Both the position numbers and the translations under genes were made by a program. Positions 22,697-34,547 of a stretch of DNA of 64,000 nucleotides are shown here, in pieces. The stretch comes from Albifimbria verrucaria. Taxonomy: Eukaryota > Ascomycota > Sordariomycetes > Hypocreales > Stachybotryaceae. The notes below the pieces were generated by a model. The model saw only the letters and a list, made by a program, of their open reading frames with translations, did no database searches and was not told the DNA's origin. Each line of letters opens with the position of its first letter. The first letter of the stretch is position 1. The DNA lies in assembly GCA_020081605.1 (NCBI GenBank), contig JAHREC010000009.1, positions 5,332,001 through 5,396,000 on the forward strand, written 5' to 3'.

Positions 22697-25600
22697 TCAC
22701 TCAAAAACTCTGGTCCTCGTTGTATTCTCATTGTTGTAAGTTATACTGCCCAGGGGATTACTTCCTACTGTGGGCGAGCTATAAAGGCCCTGTGAGGATT
22801 GGTAATTCTGGATATTCAGGTTGCCACTAGAAGAGAACTCCATTTGAGTGGCAAACTGGGGCTGTATTGGATGCTGTGCCAAATGAGATTGCTGCAATTG
22901 AGATGCAGGCATCTGGGGTTGTTGCATCGCGGCTTGTGCTTGAAATGACTGAATAGGTTGCTGTTGCATTTGGGTCTGCATTTGGGTCTGTATTTGTGCG
23001 GCGTGCATTTGTGCTTGCTGTTGTGCTATAGGCATCGAGGAACCAGGGGCATTCGCCCAACCTAAATTCCTGGCTTCTTCATCGCGTTTAAAGATGTTGA
23101 AGGCTGATGATGCTGCTGCCATGGAGCACTTCCTTGCCTTGCCAGATGCCCTGGTGCAGGAGGCTGGGTCTGTTGGCGTCCTTGGTCGAAGCTACCTGTC
23201 TGGAATCTTGGCTGCGGCGCCCAATCGTCATCTCTTTCATATCTATCACGGGCGAGATAGCTGTCTGTGTCTCCCAAACATGCCAAACGGTACTCATCGT
23301 ACCTATTTGTTGTCTCCTCGACCTTCAGGAAGTGCTTTGATGTGAGCTGTTTCTGCAGACCTTCGGGCCGTTCTCCTTATCGCCCTCGAAATGTGCAAGC
23401 GAGGATGCGATCAAGAAAGCATTACGAATTTGACGACCATTCCATCGGCCGATGCTATCCGAATGGTTTCGCCAGTGATTTCTTGCAAACTCGAGAATGT
23501 CCTTCTCGTCAATATATAGTTTCTTGTGGCCTGGAGCTTGCGAGGCTTGCTCCTCAATTTCTTTCAGACGCTGAATGTTATTTTTGAATATGGCGACAAC
23601 TTGTTGCTCGTCCAAAAAGTCGTACTGGAGGTTGAGATGTACACGAGACTTAACAGCCTCATCAAGTACACCTGGTCGGTTGGTGGTAAGAAACAAGATG
23701 CCGTTATAGTACTCCAACATGCGGAGGAACACTGATGAAGATGATTAGTAGCACGCCTTTGAGACTTTGCCCAGATGTCTTACCTGATACTAGTGCATTC
23801 CTCTCCAAGTCTTTCCTATCCCTTTGAGTAATGAAAACGTCTGCCTCGTCCAGGAGAAGCACGCAATCCCAGAGATGAGCCAACCGAAAGATTTCTGTCA
23901 AAGAGCTTTCTACGCTAGTAGGAGTGAAACCCAGGTCTCCGCAAGTAATGGGAAACAATGGCTTCTCAAACTTCTGAGCTACTGCCTCTGCAGTGGCTGT
24001 TTTGCCAACACCCGGTACTCCAAAAGAAGAATGACGATTCCCTTGCCTTTTCCACGAATCAGGTCCTGCGTTGCAAGCTTCGAGTCGATACTATTCTCGT
24101 TCATCCTTTTCATGAAGTGCGTATAAACCAGTGATTGAATCAGAGTCTTGTGCTCCGGTGGGATCTGGAGGCTGTCGAAAGCATTGTCCTTGTCCTTGTT
24201 CTCAGGAAACTGAACATCTCTCACATCTATCTGAACAAACTTACGTTCCCAAAGCGCGTACGCAAATAGCCTCCTAGGTAGCAGTGCCAACTCATCCCCT
24301 TCGAGCTCACCTATCTCCGCATCTCTCTTCTTGCTTAACAAGTGATCTGTTTTGACGAATTCGTTTGTTTGGAGGGTTTCGATACCATCATCAGTGACTG
24401 TTTTGTCTTCCCAACTTGACTTTAGCTTTGTGCGTTTGCTGTCATTCCATTCTTGTAACGGAGAGTCGACGTCCACAGCTATCATCAGGTCATGCGTATC
24501 TTCATCAACTGTGAGAGATTCAGGTTTCCAGTCCGGATCCATGTTGAAGGCCTCTTCAAAATCAACCAAGACCTCGCTTTCTATATGTTCTGGACTTGTT
24601 TGCACCTTTCCGTTTTTATCTGATATTGATTCGCCTAATGGTGTCTTGATCAAGGTCCAGCCGCGGTAGAATGCATATCGCCTTGCTTGATCGATATGTT
24701 GCACAAACTTTTGTCCAGTGTTTCTACTTGCCGTCATGATTTCCTCCAAGTCCTTTACGTAGCGTAGAGGGTAGAGAGGTAATTGAGTAATTTCCTTTTC
24801 CCTTCATATTTCCGTATGGTTAGAGATTTGTTGATAGCACAGAAATTTTGACCATCATAGTCAATGTGATACAGGCCCACTAGAGACTCAGCGGCTGAGC
24901 GGACGCAAGTCGAACACGAACAACCATTGACGACTCCTTCTTTATCCTTGTGCGGTGGTCGGTATACTTTCCAGATCATCTGGTCGGTATGTGATTTTCT
25001 GGGAGTGTAATGAGCGGCAGCTGTTGATGTTGGTTCCAGGTCATCGTCGGCATAGCGTCCCTGCCAGTCTTGAAACATCTCTGCCCAGCCATTTGGAGCC
25101 CTCGCCCGAACACCGTGCTCTAGGTTGGGAACGTAGACTAAGTCACCGGGTCGGAAGAGATACCAAAGGTCTTCCCATCGAATTTTGGCAGGCATCTCCC
25201 TTCTTGTGCTTTGAAACGATTATAATCCGGCAGCACACGCTCTTCGACAAATTTGACATAAAGTCTCATGTCTTCCAGGGCGTCACTGTCGGTGAAAAGT
25301 GAAGCTATTCCTAGTGAGTTGGCTTCGGACTCCTCTTTTCCTGTAGCAGACTCTGCTACATCAGTAGCAGATTGACCGTTGCCAAAATTTGAGTCCGCAC
25401 TGTTGTTGTATTCTTCTAGCTCTGCAAGTGCTTCTTTCATCTTGTCATGAAAATGAATCAAGTAACGAAAGGGACGCTGAAATACGTGCGGCCTCCCTTT
25501 CAAGCTTTTGCCGCCTCGAGATTGACGACCGAGATATAGAATGACGGCTCTTGAATTTATGCGCACATACTGAAGCCAAGATTCGTCGCCGTCATCAACT

Positions 25601-26103
25601 ACTGTCTTGATCTGGCGACGTTGGCGATAGCCCCAGCTGGGTCGAAAACTTGCCGTGTTATACCCTCGCATTCCGCTATGGAAGCTTGACTCATCGATTT
25701 CGTTTCGTAGTGACGCACCAGCGGTGAGAGCCTCAATAGCGTGACTATGTTCATCACTGTCGTGGTGGTTCTTGAAGTCATCCCAGGTGTAGCATTCTCT
25801 CACTTTAGGAATGGTCCGTACAAAGGGCTCCATAGGCTTGAGCTTTTCGGTTTTCTGTGCGGTCGATATCTCATCAATCTTTTCAGCCATTTTATCCATC
25901 TTCTTCGCTAGGTCCGTGGCTCCACTGGTCTTTGTGCTGTCCGACGCGCCCTTGCCGTCCGTCGACAGCGGTTTGGATGCTTCAGCATCTCTCGGTGCAA
26001 CTCCATTTTCTTGTTTTGATACATTTTCCTTTGCCTTTGTCGATTCGAGGTCCTTTTCCTCCTTGATCTCTTCCGGCTGGGTTGTTTCAGAAACTGCCAC
26101 CAT
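22697..26103 (-). CDS. AAA+ ATPase with N-terminal DUF7025-type region and Gln-rich C-terminus
   Basis: Large fungal ATPase of unknown substrate. The ATG at 26103 starts an acidic low-complexity N-terminus. The conserved middle follows (KIRWEDLWYLFRPGDLVYVP; then the region ending LPRRLFAYALWERKFVQID). The ATPase core has Walker A GVPGVGKTAT, Walker B CVLLLDEADVF, and sensor region ILFLTTNRPGVLDEA followed by KSRVHLNLQYDF. One intron, 23732-23783, splits the core. The C-terminus at about 22880-23030 is rich in Gln and Met. Frame changes occur at the runs 25183-25186, 24796-24799, 24022-24025 (inside Walker A), 23365-23367 and near 23088-23093, each equivalent to one missing base. These ATPases are common as paralogues in Pezizomycotina, sometimes near incompatibility loci. 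Role not known. Confidence 0.85.
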
Positions 26104-26519
26104 TGTTGTGATTGCTGAGGGCACTATCCCGATGATAGTCGCGACAAGATTAAATAGGTGAATGGGGTAAAAAAATGCCAAACGTGAGAAAGTCTAGCCA
26201 GCCTAGCCTCTGGGCTCCATACTCCATGCCCATGCAGATAAGCAATTGGCTTGCTGGGGTACTTTCCGCTCATCCAATCGTGCTGCTTTAGCCGCGTCTA
26301 ACTCCGGTTCTGCACGCCGTTTATGTCGCCGAAATGATGCCGTTTTTAGGAACAACTTCCTTTTTGTATGGGATAGTGTGGGCACTATGCATGGTTAGTT
26401 GATGTAGGGTTGGTTCAGCTTGCCACCCACCCCAGCCGTGTTTCCGTTAGGCATCAGGCTGCCGACGGCGAAAATCCCCAGTTTGCAGAGCGGGCTCTCC
26501 TGAATTACTAAACTATTGT
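26104..26519. other. Divergent promoter region
   Basis: Lies between the start of the minus-strand ATPase gene and the plus-strand STAND-like gene, so it may serve both. No gene or clear motif recognised. Confidence 0.4.
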
Positions 26520-28810
26520 TTGGAGTTTAAGCCAAGCGCAGTTGGAAATTTGCTTGTATCGATATCAAAGAGCACAAAACATTTGGACTCAAGATATGGG
26601 AGGGCACCGACAGCTCGGAATTGGGCGAGGGATGCTGTTGACAATGGGGAAGGCCAGGAACTTGAGATAATGAAAGAATGGCGACTGAGTGAGGGGTTTC
26701 TGTGCATCCTGGTTTCGCCGAGCAAACCGAGTACCAGGAACAGCAAGCCCAGTGGAGGGTGTCAATGGCACGGTAAACTCTTGGTTACCCAGCCGAGCTT
26801 GAGTATCGAATCTAATTTCTCGTCGTAGGAGGATAGAACAGCTGAGCCAAGCGATTAACACCAATTCCGCGAGTGAACGATTCTCCAAGTCAGATGCTGT
26901 GAGCTGGGAGGAACTCCAGACATGTATCAACCAAGCGAAGACTTCATATCAAGGAAAAGGCGAAAACAGCAAGCTACGAGGGTGGATCCGAGAAGGCGAT
27001 GTAGTGGTAGCAACGCTTGAACGTCTTTCATCCATGATACCAGATCAAAATGGCCTTTCTGTTCTCCGCGGGGCGTTGGCCTATATTTTTCAGGTTAGTC
27101 GCATATCTCATATTTAACCAGATATCATTCATATACTGACTTTTATAACGAGGCGTGGTCGGCGAGGATTACGAATGTAGATCGCATCTTGCAAGAACTG
27201 GATGAAGTTCCTGGAGTCATGGCGAACATTTTCCAAATAGGAAACGTGTACCGAGGGACATCAAGTTGAAGAACTTGATATGGGATTTCTATGGGACCTT
27301 GCTTGATTGTTTACCAGAGTTAATAACAATCCTTAATCGATCTTACGAAACCAAAAACGGTGAGCAATTTTTCTTCCAGGCTTCAAATGCAGCAGCTGAC
27401 CTTACTCATGTTAGTATTCAAGAAGATGGCTAGACAGCTTCCAGAGGCTGAGACGAAGAGAGTTCTTGAGATAAGCGATCGCATTTCGAAGGCTAAGCTG
27501 GTGGTCTATGAAGCCACGGTCCATCTGGATCGCAATACCTGGCAAGAAACCAGAGCTGCAGCCGTCAGGAGCCAACAAGTAGCCGAGGCTACACGGAAAA
27601 CAGCGCACGAAATCAAGTCAAACGTCAGGGATCTGAGAAATCAAAATGAACAAAATCACGAGAGCATAAGCTCTCAAATAACTAGCTTCCGTTGCGAAAT
27701 GTTGCAAGAAGCAGGTGTGATAGGTGATGAACTCGCTAGGGCAACAAGACAGCTCAAAGAGGATAGAAAGTTTTTTGAGGAAGGCTTGAAAAGGCAAGTT
27801 CTTGCATTGCCCGAATCAATTCATGAAGCAATACAAGGTGCTCTCTATCAAATGGTTGCGGACGATATCTTCCAAAAAGTGAGTATACCACTAGCCCTGT
27901 CCACCAAATGCATACGATGGCTTACAACCCACCTCAAGGACTGATGACGCTGGCAGCCCTGCCATATGCACATAACAATGCATCCCAAGGATTTCTTATG
28001 GAGCCTCTCATAAATTTCACCATCGACGACGTGTTAGAAGCTTTACAAGCTATTGACCCCACGACAGATGCGCACAACATTCTGCGTAAAGAGGCCCTGA
28101 TAGGCAGCGATGCGATTGAGCATGCCAATACGCTGCGAATTAAACCACAGTTTAAAGCATGGCTTACTGTAGATTCACCAAGTCTTCTAATTGTAGATGG
28201 CTGCTGCCGCGATCTCAGCGTTGGCCGAACCTCACCTATGTCCGTCTTCACAGCATCCCTCGCGTCGACTTTACTCATGGCTCAAACTGGAATTGTGACT
28301 CAGTTCTATTGCGCTCAGCACGCCGATCCCAGATCAAATGATTCTGGGCCAAAAAGCCTACTCAGAAGCCTGATCAACCAACTAATCCTATATCCCAAGC
28401 CTGGAGAGCCTTCACTGGATTTTGTAGATAAATCATTGCTCGATGCGGTTGCAGGCCAAAACACAAACGCAATCTGCTTTCTGTTTGAGAAATTATTTTG
28501 GCAGATTGACGCCAATACGTCAATTTACGTGCTTGTCGATGGTTTATCTGATTTTGAAAGCAGTTTGCACGGATTCGCAGAAAAGATGGATCGTGTTTTC
28601 GACCTGTTCAGAAAGCTAATAGACGCGGTCAAACACAGCCCTGGTGCGGGTCCCAAGTTGAAAGTTCTGATGACTAGCCCAAACAGAAGTCATCGAATAG
28701 CTCGTCTAGTTAACCATACTGACGAGTATATCCGGCTGGATACAGGCGGCAGGAATTTGGGCCGACTGGACAACGATTTCACTAGGAGCATGCGTCATCC
28801 TAGACCGTGA
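26520..28810 (+). CDS. STAND/NACHT-like protein with coiled-coil N-terminus and degenerate P-loop
   Basis: A helical N-terminal region (EYQEQQAQWRVSMAR, then SWEELQTCINQAKTSYQGKG and LRGALAYIFQ) is followed by a long coil at about 27430-27800. An NTPase-like domain comes next: LLIVDGC then DLSVGRTSPMSVFTASL where a P-loop would sit, VTQFYCAQHADPRSNDSGP, SLLRSLINQLI, and a Walker-B-like IYVLVDGLSDFE. The layout matches fungal NLR-like proteins without C-terminal repeats. The canonical GKS/T is replaced by GRTS, so ATP binding may be weak or lost. Introns are seen at about 26777-26828 and 27094-27160, and further ones are probable near 27358 and 27880. Frame changes lie near 26696-26702 and at 27255-27257. 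The start is unresolved: no good ATG is visible in the first frame, so the first ~150 bp are provisional. Confidence 0.6.
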
Positions 28811-29969
28811 CATATATAATTGAGGAAGAAGAAGGAAAGTACGGATGGTTTGGTGAATGATGGATAATATGAAGCACTTATGTAAATAATTGTCACTTTG
28901 AGACCAGGGAAAGACCCTTTCTACTTGAATAATCCCGCTAACAGGTATTTAAACCTCCGTTGATGTGTTCCTCAGAGATTGTTCAGACGTTTGTCTTTAC
29001 ACAGTCATTTAGAACATTTGAGAATTGAACCTGAAACAGCTATTGCAAAAACTCGGATGTCAAGGCTATATTTATTATATGCATGTAGATGAAAACAATT
29101 ACCCATACGAGCTAGTCTTAACGTACCACATCCCAAGCAAGGCAACTCAGCAAGGAGAGATTCCATTTGCTCTGTCACATCAATCCAATGGCCTAGTTAA
29201 CTGACCGCCTTCATCATATCGACAAGGCCATTATCAAGGCGATCAATGCAGCTGCAGAGAACTACTTACTGCATTGGCCAGCAATTGCCTGAAGCCCAAC
29301 CAGAAAAGGTATCTTCGGAGCTGACAACAGAAACCGAGAGGGTACCCTAGATATAAGAGCCATCTGATTGTCTCCCAGAGGTGGCCGCCAGATTGTCCAC
29401 CCCAAACGTCCTTGTCAGAATAAATTGGTCCAGTTGAATCGCAATCAAGCGAGTTGGAGAATCGAACTAGTGTATTTGTTTGATAGTACGGACGCTGTCC
29501 ATTGTCCCTAACCAACCAACCCTGTCATCGATCCGGTCTTGCAAAGAAAGGGGTCGATGGCTCGCTGCATACCTAAACGGAGGTGATTCTGAATTTGAGG
29601 ATTACCTATCGCAAACCGATAGATACCCATTGCTCTTTTAATCAGATGCCTGGGGTCCTATAATTAGATGGGTCCAACTTGTGTATGCAAGGACTCGCGC
29701 GGCTTGAATTAAATAACCAACAATTTACGCGGTTTCTCCAAACACAAGGATCCTGTAATATACGCGCCGCTTGCCCCTGTACGTCCGGATATGGTCTTGT
29801 CTTGTTCCATCAGCCGCCATAAGAGAGGCTCGTGCCCACCCCTTTTAAAACTTCTTGATGGAAGATTTTGGCTCCTTTCTATGACGAATTAGCTTCCAGC
29901 TTTGAGCCGCAACACTCTCCGCAGCAAGCCAAGTTCACCCTCCAAAATTCCTGATTCTCTGCTGCTTGC
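28811..29969. other. Intergenic region
   Basis: About 1.2 kb, no supportable gene. It includes the 3' region of the STAND-like gene and the promoter of the following membrane-protein gene. Confidence 0.5.
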
Positions 29970-31737
29970 ATGGCTGACTTTTCATCACTTAACGTTACCG
30001 ATCATAGCCTTCCCTATGCCGGCTGGGTGTCTTCCAGTCGCGACCGGGGCAGCATCGATGTTTTATGGTCCTGCTGCTTTACAATTTTCCTCTGCATATG
30101 GGTGGCTACACACCCTAATGCCGTTGCTCAGAGCGAAGGCACTTACCACCGCTTCCAGGACAAATTTCGGCTTGCCATGATCGCACTGCTAGGCCCAGAC
30201 TTCCTATTTGGCATTGCAGCAGGTCAATTTTCCAGTGCCTGGAGAAGTGTTCAGGTAGGCTTTCAGTGTCGTACAAACCCAATCTACCTGCACAAGGCTG
30301 ATTCATGCAGGCATTCAAAAGGGACAGTCATCTCTGCAACGGCGTCAAATGGACATTGGCCCATGGATTCCTCGCTGACATGGGGGCATCCATCTCACGA
30401 GCCCTGATTTCGAAATGGGCTTTCCCATCACAGCTGCGCAACTGCACTATCTCGTTTTGCACGATCACTTAGAATTTCCGGATATGGAAAGCATGAATAT
30501 TGATGAGAGAAGCACATCGGACATACTTTCCAGGTAAGGCATCCCGCGAGCTGGGCCCCTTGTTCATCCTCCGGGGCCAATATCAACTTCAATGCAACGC
30601 TGACTGGAGGTTCCTTCCGTCACTTCAGACTGCTTACTCTGTGGCAAGCCCTCTGGTTTTCTGTCACAGAGCTTCAGCGCTTTAGATTAGGCCTACCCAT
30701 GACAACTCTGGAGCTGACTGCTCTGTCATTTGTCCTTATGATGCTAGTCACCGAGCTCTTCTGGCTCAAAAAGCCGTCTTTGATGAAACCTCGAAGCGTC
30801 CCGACTAAGAACAACAAGACGATTGAAGCGATCCGGACGTATGCAAAGACACATGTATGGGCCAATTCTTCGTAGTTCTCAGCATACATTTCATCCTCTG
30901 TGGTAACTAACTTGGCATTTTATATTGATTTAGACCCACCCTGATTTAACGTCTGTCTGGCATCGTACTCCGTTAATGTTTGTAGAGAGCAACATTTTCC
31001 ATTTCGATAATCACTGGTCTTATTATAGCTATCTGGCTCGTTATCTGGGCCTCAGCCCCAGACGAATTAAATCCGAGCTCTGGGACCGCTTTCCCTCGGA
31101 CGCATGGATTCCAATAGAAAAGTACCTTCTGCTCCCCTGCACGGTCATGACCATACTCTTCAGTCTTGTGTTTTTGGGTGCTTGGAACTTCTTCTTCGCG
31201 ACCAATGTGGAGCAAACCCTCTGGCGTGTGGCTAGTGTCTACCATGCCTGGTTCAGTATCGTTGGTGGAGCTTACTACTTCATCACAGTCCTTCTTTGGC
31301 ACCGTGGACGTGGCAAGGCTTCTAGAAACAGCCCAGAGACTACCACAACTCCAATGCAGACTGCCAGAGAACCTGCATCTACAGGCACGTTAATTGTGGA
31401 ATCGAAACAGCCTTCCAAAGCCTCCAAAAGCCTAAAGGTGGACCCTGAGTCCCTCCAAGCAAGTCAGATACGGCAAGGACAATGGAAACTGGTTGCATGC
31501 ATCGCCAGATTCTATCGCAGTTTTGTTGGACGTGTTATCTCATGGAGAAATCTTTCTCCTGATGGGGATCCTAATATGACATTAAGGTTAAGGCTCGCCA
31601 TTCCATTCGCGGTGACATCAAGCTTGTACGTCCTCTGCCGCTTGTACATCTACGTGGAGGATTTTAGCTCATTAAGGGAGCAGCCTGTAGGGATTTACAT
31701 CACTGTCAATCGTTTTGTCCCATTCATGGGGAACTGA
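29970..31737 (+). CDS. Fungal multi-pass membrane protein of unknown function
   Basis: Exons are 29970-30254, 30311-30533, 30629-30854 and 30934-31737, with three GT-AG introns and one of 95 nt. It begins with the family-typical DRGSIDVLWSCCFTIFLCIW and HPNAVAQSEG. A soluble stretch (HGFLADMG, PDFEMGFPITAAQLHYL) and further hydrophobic segments (TLELTALSFVLMMLVTELF, YLLLPCTVMTILFSLVFLG, LAIPFAVTSSLYVLCRLYIY) follow, ending FVPFMGN. This family is widespread in fungi as hypothetical proteins; no function is known to me. One frame change occurs at the G run 30382-30386; the downstream frame then reads cleanly to the next splice site. Confidence 0.78.
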
Positions 31738-32258
31738 GGAGGGAGCGCAAAACAATTTGGAAACATGCCAGTCCGGTATCTTCACCATCGTTTAAGTATC
31801 AGCAAAATCACAAATTAGATTTAGATTTAGATTTAGACTCGGACTACCAATAAATGGTTACTCAAGAATTCGGTGTATTTCCACTGTTCATTTTCCTGCT
31901 AACATCTACTCAACTTCGTACGTAGGCCAGGGAGATGAGTTGGGAAAATATGAGAACGCTTGCGCCATGAGCTATTAGATCTGGCGTGGTTTGGCAGCTG
32001 CTGACTTGTATACACCATCATAATCTTTATTAATCTTACAAAAACATAATCATTCTGTTAGCCATGCTTGCCAGCTTTCACTTGAGCCGGCAAATTAAAC
32101 TAGCTTCAAAACCCCTGTTAAGCATATGAACTAGATGTTCAGCTGCTCCTTTTAATAATCGCGCTAATCCAACGGCTGAGGGGTGACAAACGTTTCAAAT
32201 ACGCAGCATCTCCTTTTCTTTACCTTGCTTCTTTCAAATACTTTCAAATATCTGTACA
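31738..32258. other. Intergenic region with ATTTAG repeat
   Basis: Contains about four tandem ATTTAG hexamers near 31815-31838. No gene seen. The right end is the promoter of the next gene. Confidence 0.5.
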
Positions 32259-33077
32259 ATGCTAGTTTTGCGCCATATAATTGGCACAGTTCTCCTTGTT
32301 GCCACCTCAACCTCTGCGAAATCCGTCTCCACAGACGTCCCATTAGACACACTGGGCCGCCTGACTGGAGCTCTTACAACGACATTTACCCCAGCACCGA
32401 CGTGTCTTTCTAAGCACACAACACGGCAACGATGGCCAGGCGGGTATCCAGATCTTGAAGTTGGCTGCCAAGGGCCTGGTGGGAATGAGTGCTGTCCTGA
32501 TAGGTGGGCGCAATACCGATACTTCAGTCCCGGGGTGTGTCCTTCTGGCTACCAAGCTTGTACCCTACCGTCTACACGACAGAGACAAGAGACAACAAAC
32601 ATCTGTTGTCCTCACAACTACGACTGCCCGAGAAATGTAGCCTATGGCGTATGCACCAGCCCTCTCAACACCATAAAAACTGCGACGTATACGAACACTC
32701 GGAACGAAATAGAGACAGCGACATGGCGTGCTGTGTCTGCTGAAGGGATCCAGATCCGGTTTCAGCAAACCGACTCGGATGTCGTGCCAATTCCCACCGA
32801 CTCGTTTAAACTACCACCACCACCTACGGAAGAAGAGCTCGAAAGAGAGAGGAAAGCAGCCGAAGGGGTTAACAACCGGTGAAAAAGCAGGCATTGGTGT
32901 CGGTGTTGCGGTTGGGGCGGCTCTTTTGCGCTAGGAGCTTGTTGGGGCAGAAGCAGGGTAATGGAGAAGAAGAAGAAGAGAGTGCCGACTATGGAACCAG
33001 CTCCGGGTCGACCACCTGCGCCAGCGACTGCAACACCCAATGAAGAACAGGTGCCGCCACCGTATTCGAAAACATAA
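32259..33077 (+). CDS. Secreted Cys-rich ectodomain with single membrane segment and PPPY tail
   Basis: Starts at ATG 32259 with a signal peptide (LRHIIGTVLLVATSTSAKS). The ectodomain has paired cysteines (CQGPGGNECCPD, VCPSGYQACTLPS, NICCPHNYDCPRN), a layout common in fungal surface proteins. After a charged stretch the frame closes at 32881, but the adjacent frame continues with a Gly/Val/Ala membrane segment (AGIGVGVAVGAALL) and then a basic Lys-rich, Pro-rich tail ending VPPPYSKT at 33077. The frame changes lie at the G run 32865-32868, where one base appears surplus, and near 32925-32935. Receptor- or adhesin-like role is only inferred from the layout. Confidence 0.65.
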
Positions 33078-33762
33078 TGAACACCAGTGACTTGTCGCTG
33101 TTAAGATTTTCGCCGGATCTGAGGAGGTTTTATAATACAGTCAACAAAGGTGTCTCCATGTTTAGTACTGTAGTTTTAACCATCCAACCCGGCACTTGAG
33201 CTTCGTCACCGGAAGTTTTGATTCTGGCTTTCGAAAATAGCCGAGAGTGTTGTGTGTATCACCCAGTTAACTCGGCTAGACCTCAACAAATGATGCGAAT
33301 TTACATAGTGAACAACGGCCTCAGCAACTTGACGAGTTTGTTGCATACCTAACTATGGTTGTTCTAAGGACCTTAGGGCACGGCACCTGTGTTGCCTCTT
33401 ACGAATGAGTGCCAGGGAATTCTTTGAATCTTAGAGGTTCAACAAGGCTTTGTAAAGCCAAGAAAACGTGATTCAACTTGTCTGGTGCTCGCGGTGATCT
33501 AAATGACATCTTTTCATATTAGTATTAAGGATATCGCTTCGTTTTCCCAACGTATTAATCACATTGTCAGTGGGAATAACGCTATTCTTGACATGTGCAG
33601 CTAATGAACATCTCCCAAATATCGCACAGAACCTATCTAGACAGTGAATGCCCTGAACTCAAAGTTGGATCACGGTTGTTTGCACACAAACCCGATCGCG
33701 AATCAAGTATGTTTACCAAGTAGTAAACAATAGTTATATTAAAATTCATGCTGTTTGGAATT
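33078..33762. other. Intergenic region between convergent genes
   Basis: 3' regions of two convergent genes. Nothing recognised. Confidence 0.45.
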
Positions 33763-34547
33763 TCAAATCGCTATCAAACAGTGCAACAACAAAAGGATGA
33801 CTGAACAAGTTGTCAAATCAATGCCCAAACTTAGGCCACCGCTATCCGGGCTCGAGTCAGCCTCACTGGCCATATCCGGGAAGTCATGGGAAACGCTCGC
33901 TGAGTCGGACGCGTTGCTCATGATGTTTCGTGTTGGTTTGCCGCGCTCTGTGCCATCATTCTTCCAGGTAACAGTGAGACCACTAGGTCTCCTGGGGTTG
34001 ACTGTGAACGGAACAGTGGCAAAGTACCATGGTCCTGTGCCATCCACCGTGGCCACCCTCTGCTGGCCATCCACGTCATATGTCACAGTTTCGGATCCGG
34101 GGTATAGTTCAAACCAGCACAGGTCTCCGGTTGTCTTATTAGGAGCGAAAAGTCGCCATGAAACCAGATGGGGTTTTTTCCAGAATTGAATCCGCTACCG
34201 AAGGCATTATCGAAGCCTTCATGGAGTGGCATTTGCTCCCATGTGCCATCAGCGGCAACACGACCCTCACGGGAGGCGAAGGAGCTGTTTGAGGGACGTA
34301 TGGGTTTAGAGGATGGAGTATGAGTACACCGATAGAGCATAAATGACATGAGACGACCTGGGGTCGTCCATCCGCCAAACATGTTGTCGCCTTCAGAGAA
34401 ATTGAGGCCGGAGGTTGCCTTGCCCGACGTATAATCGGTTAGGGGCCGGTCTAGTGGCGGAGGGTAGGTGAACTGGGCGTTGATGGCAAATAGCCATGAT
34501 GAAATGAGGAGTGCAGTCCAGGCTCCAGACAAGGATTGGAGATGCAT
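33763..34547 (-). CDS. Secreted, probably GPI-anchored surface protein
   Basis: Single exon on the minus strand; the ATG at 34547 precedes a signal peptide (SGAWTALLISSWLFAINAQ). The mature part starts FTYPPPLDRPL and has GDNMFGGWTTPGRLMSFMLYRC, reminiscent of the beta-rich ectodomain of fungal wall proteins of the Kre9/Knh type. Further on are CWFELYPGS and TYDVDGQQRVATVDGTGPW. The C-terminus is a Ser-rich region followed by a hydrophobic end (TTCSVILLLLHCLIAI), the usual form of a GPI-attachment signal. One frame change lies at the A run 34161-34163 (plus strand). Function not known. Confidence 0.62.

Noticed and set aside
32728..32934. Separate small gene overlapping the Cys-rich protein
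   Set aside because: It is the continuation of the same protein after a one-base frame change, not a second gene.
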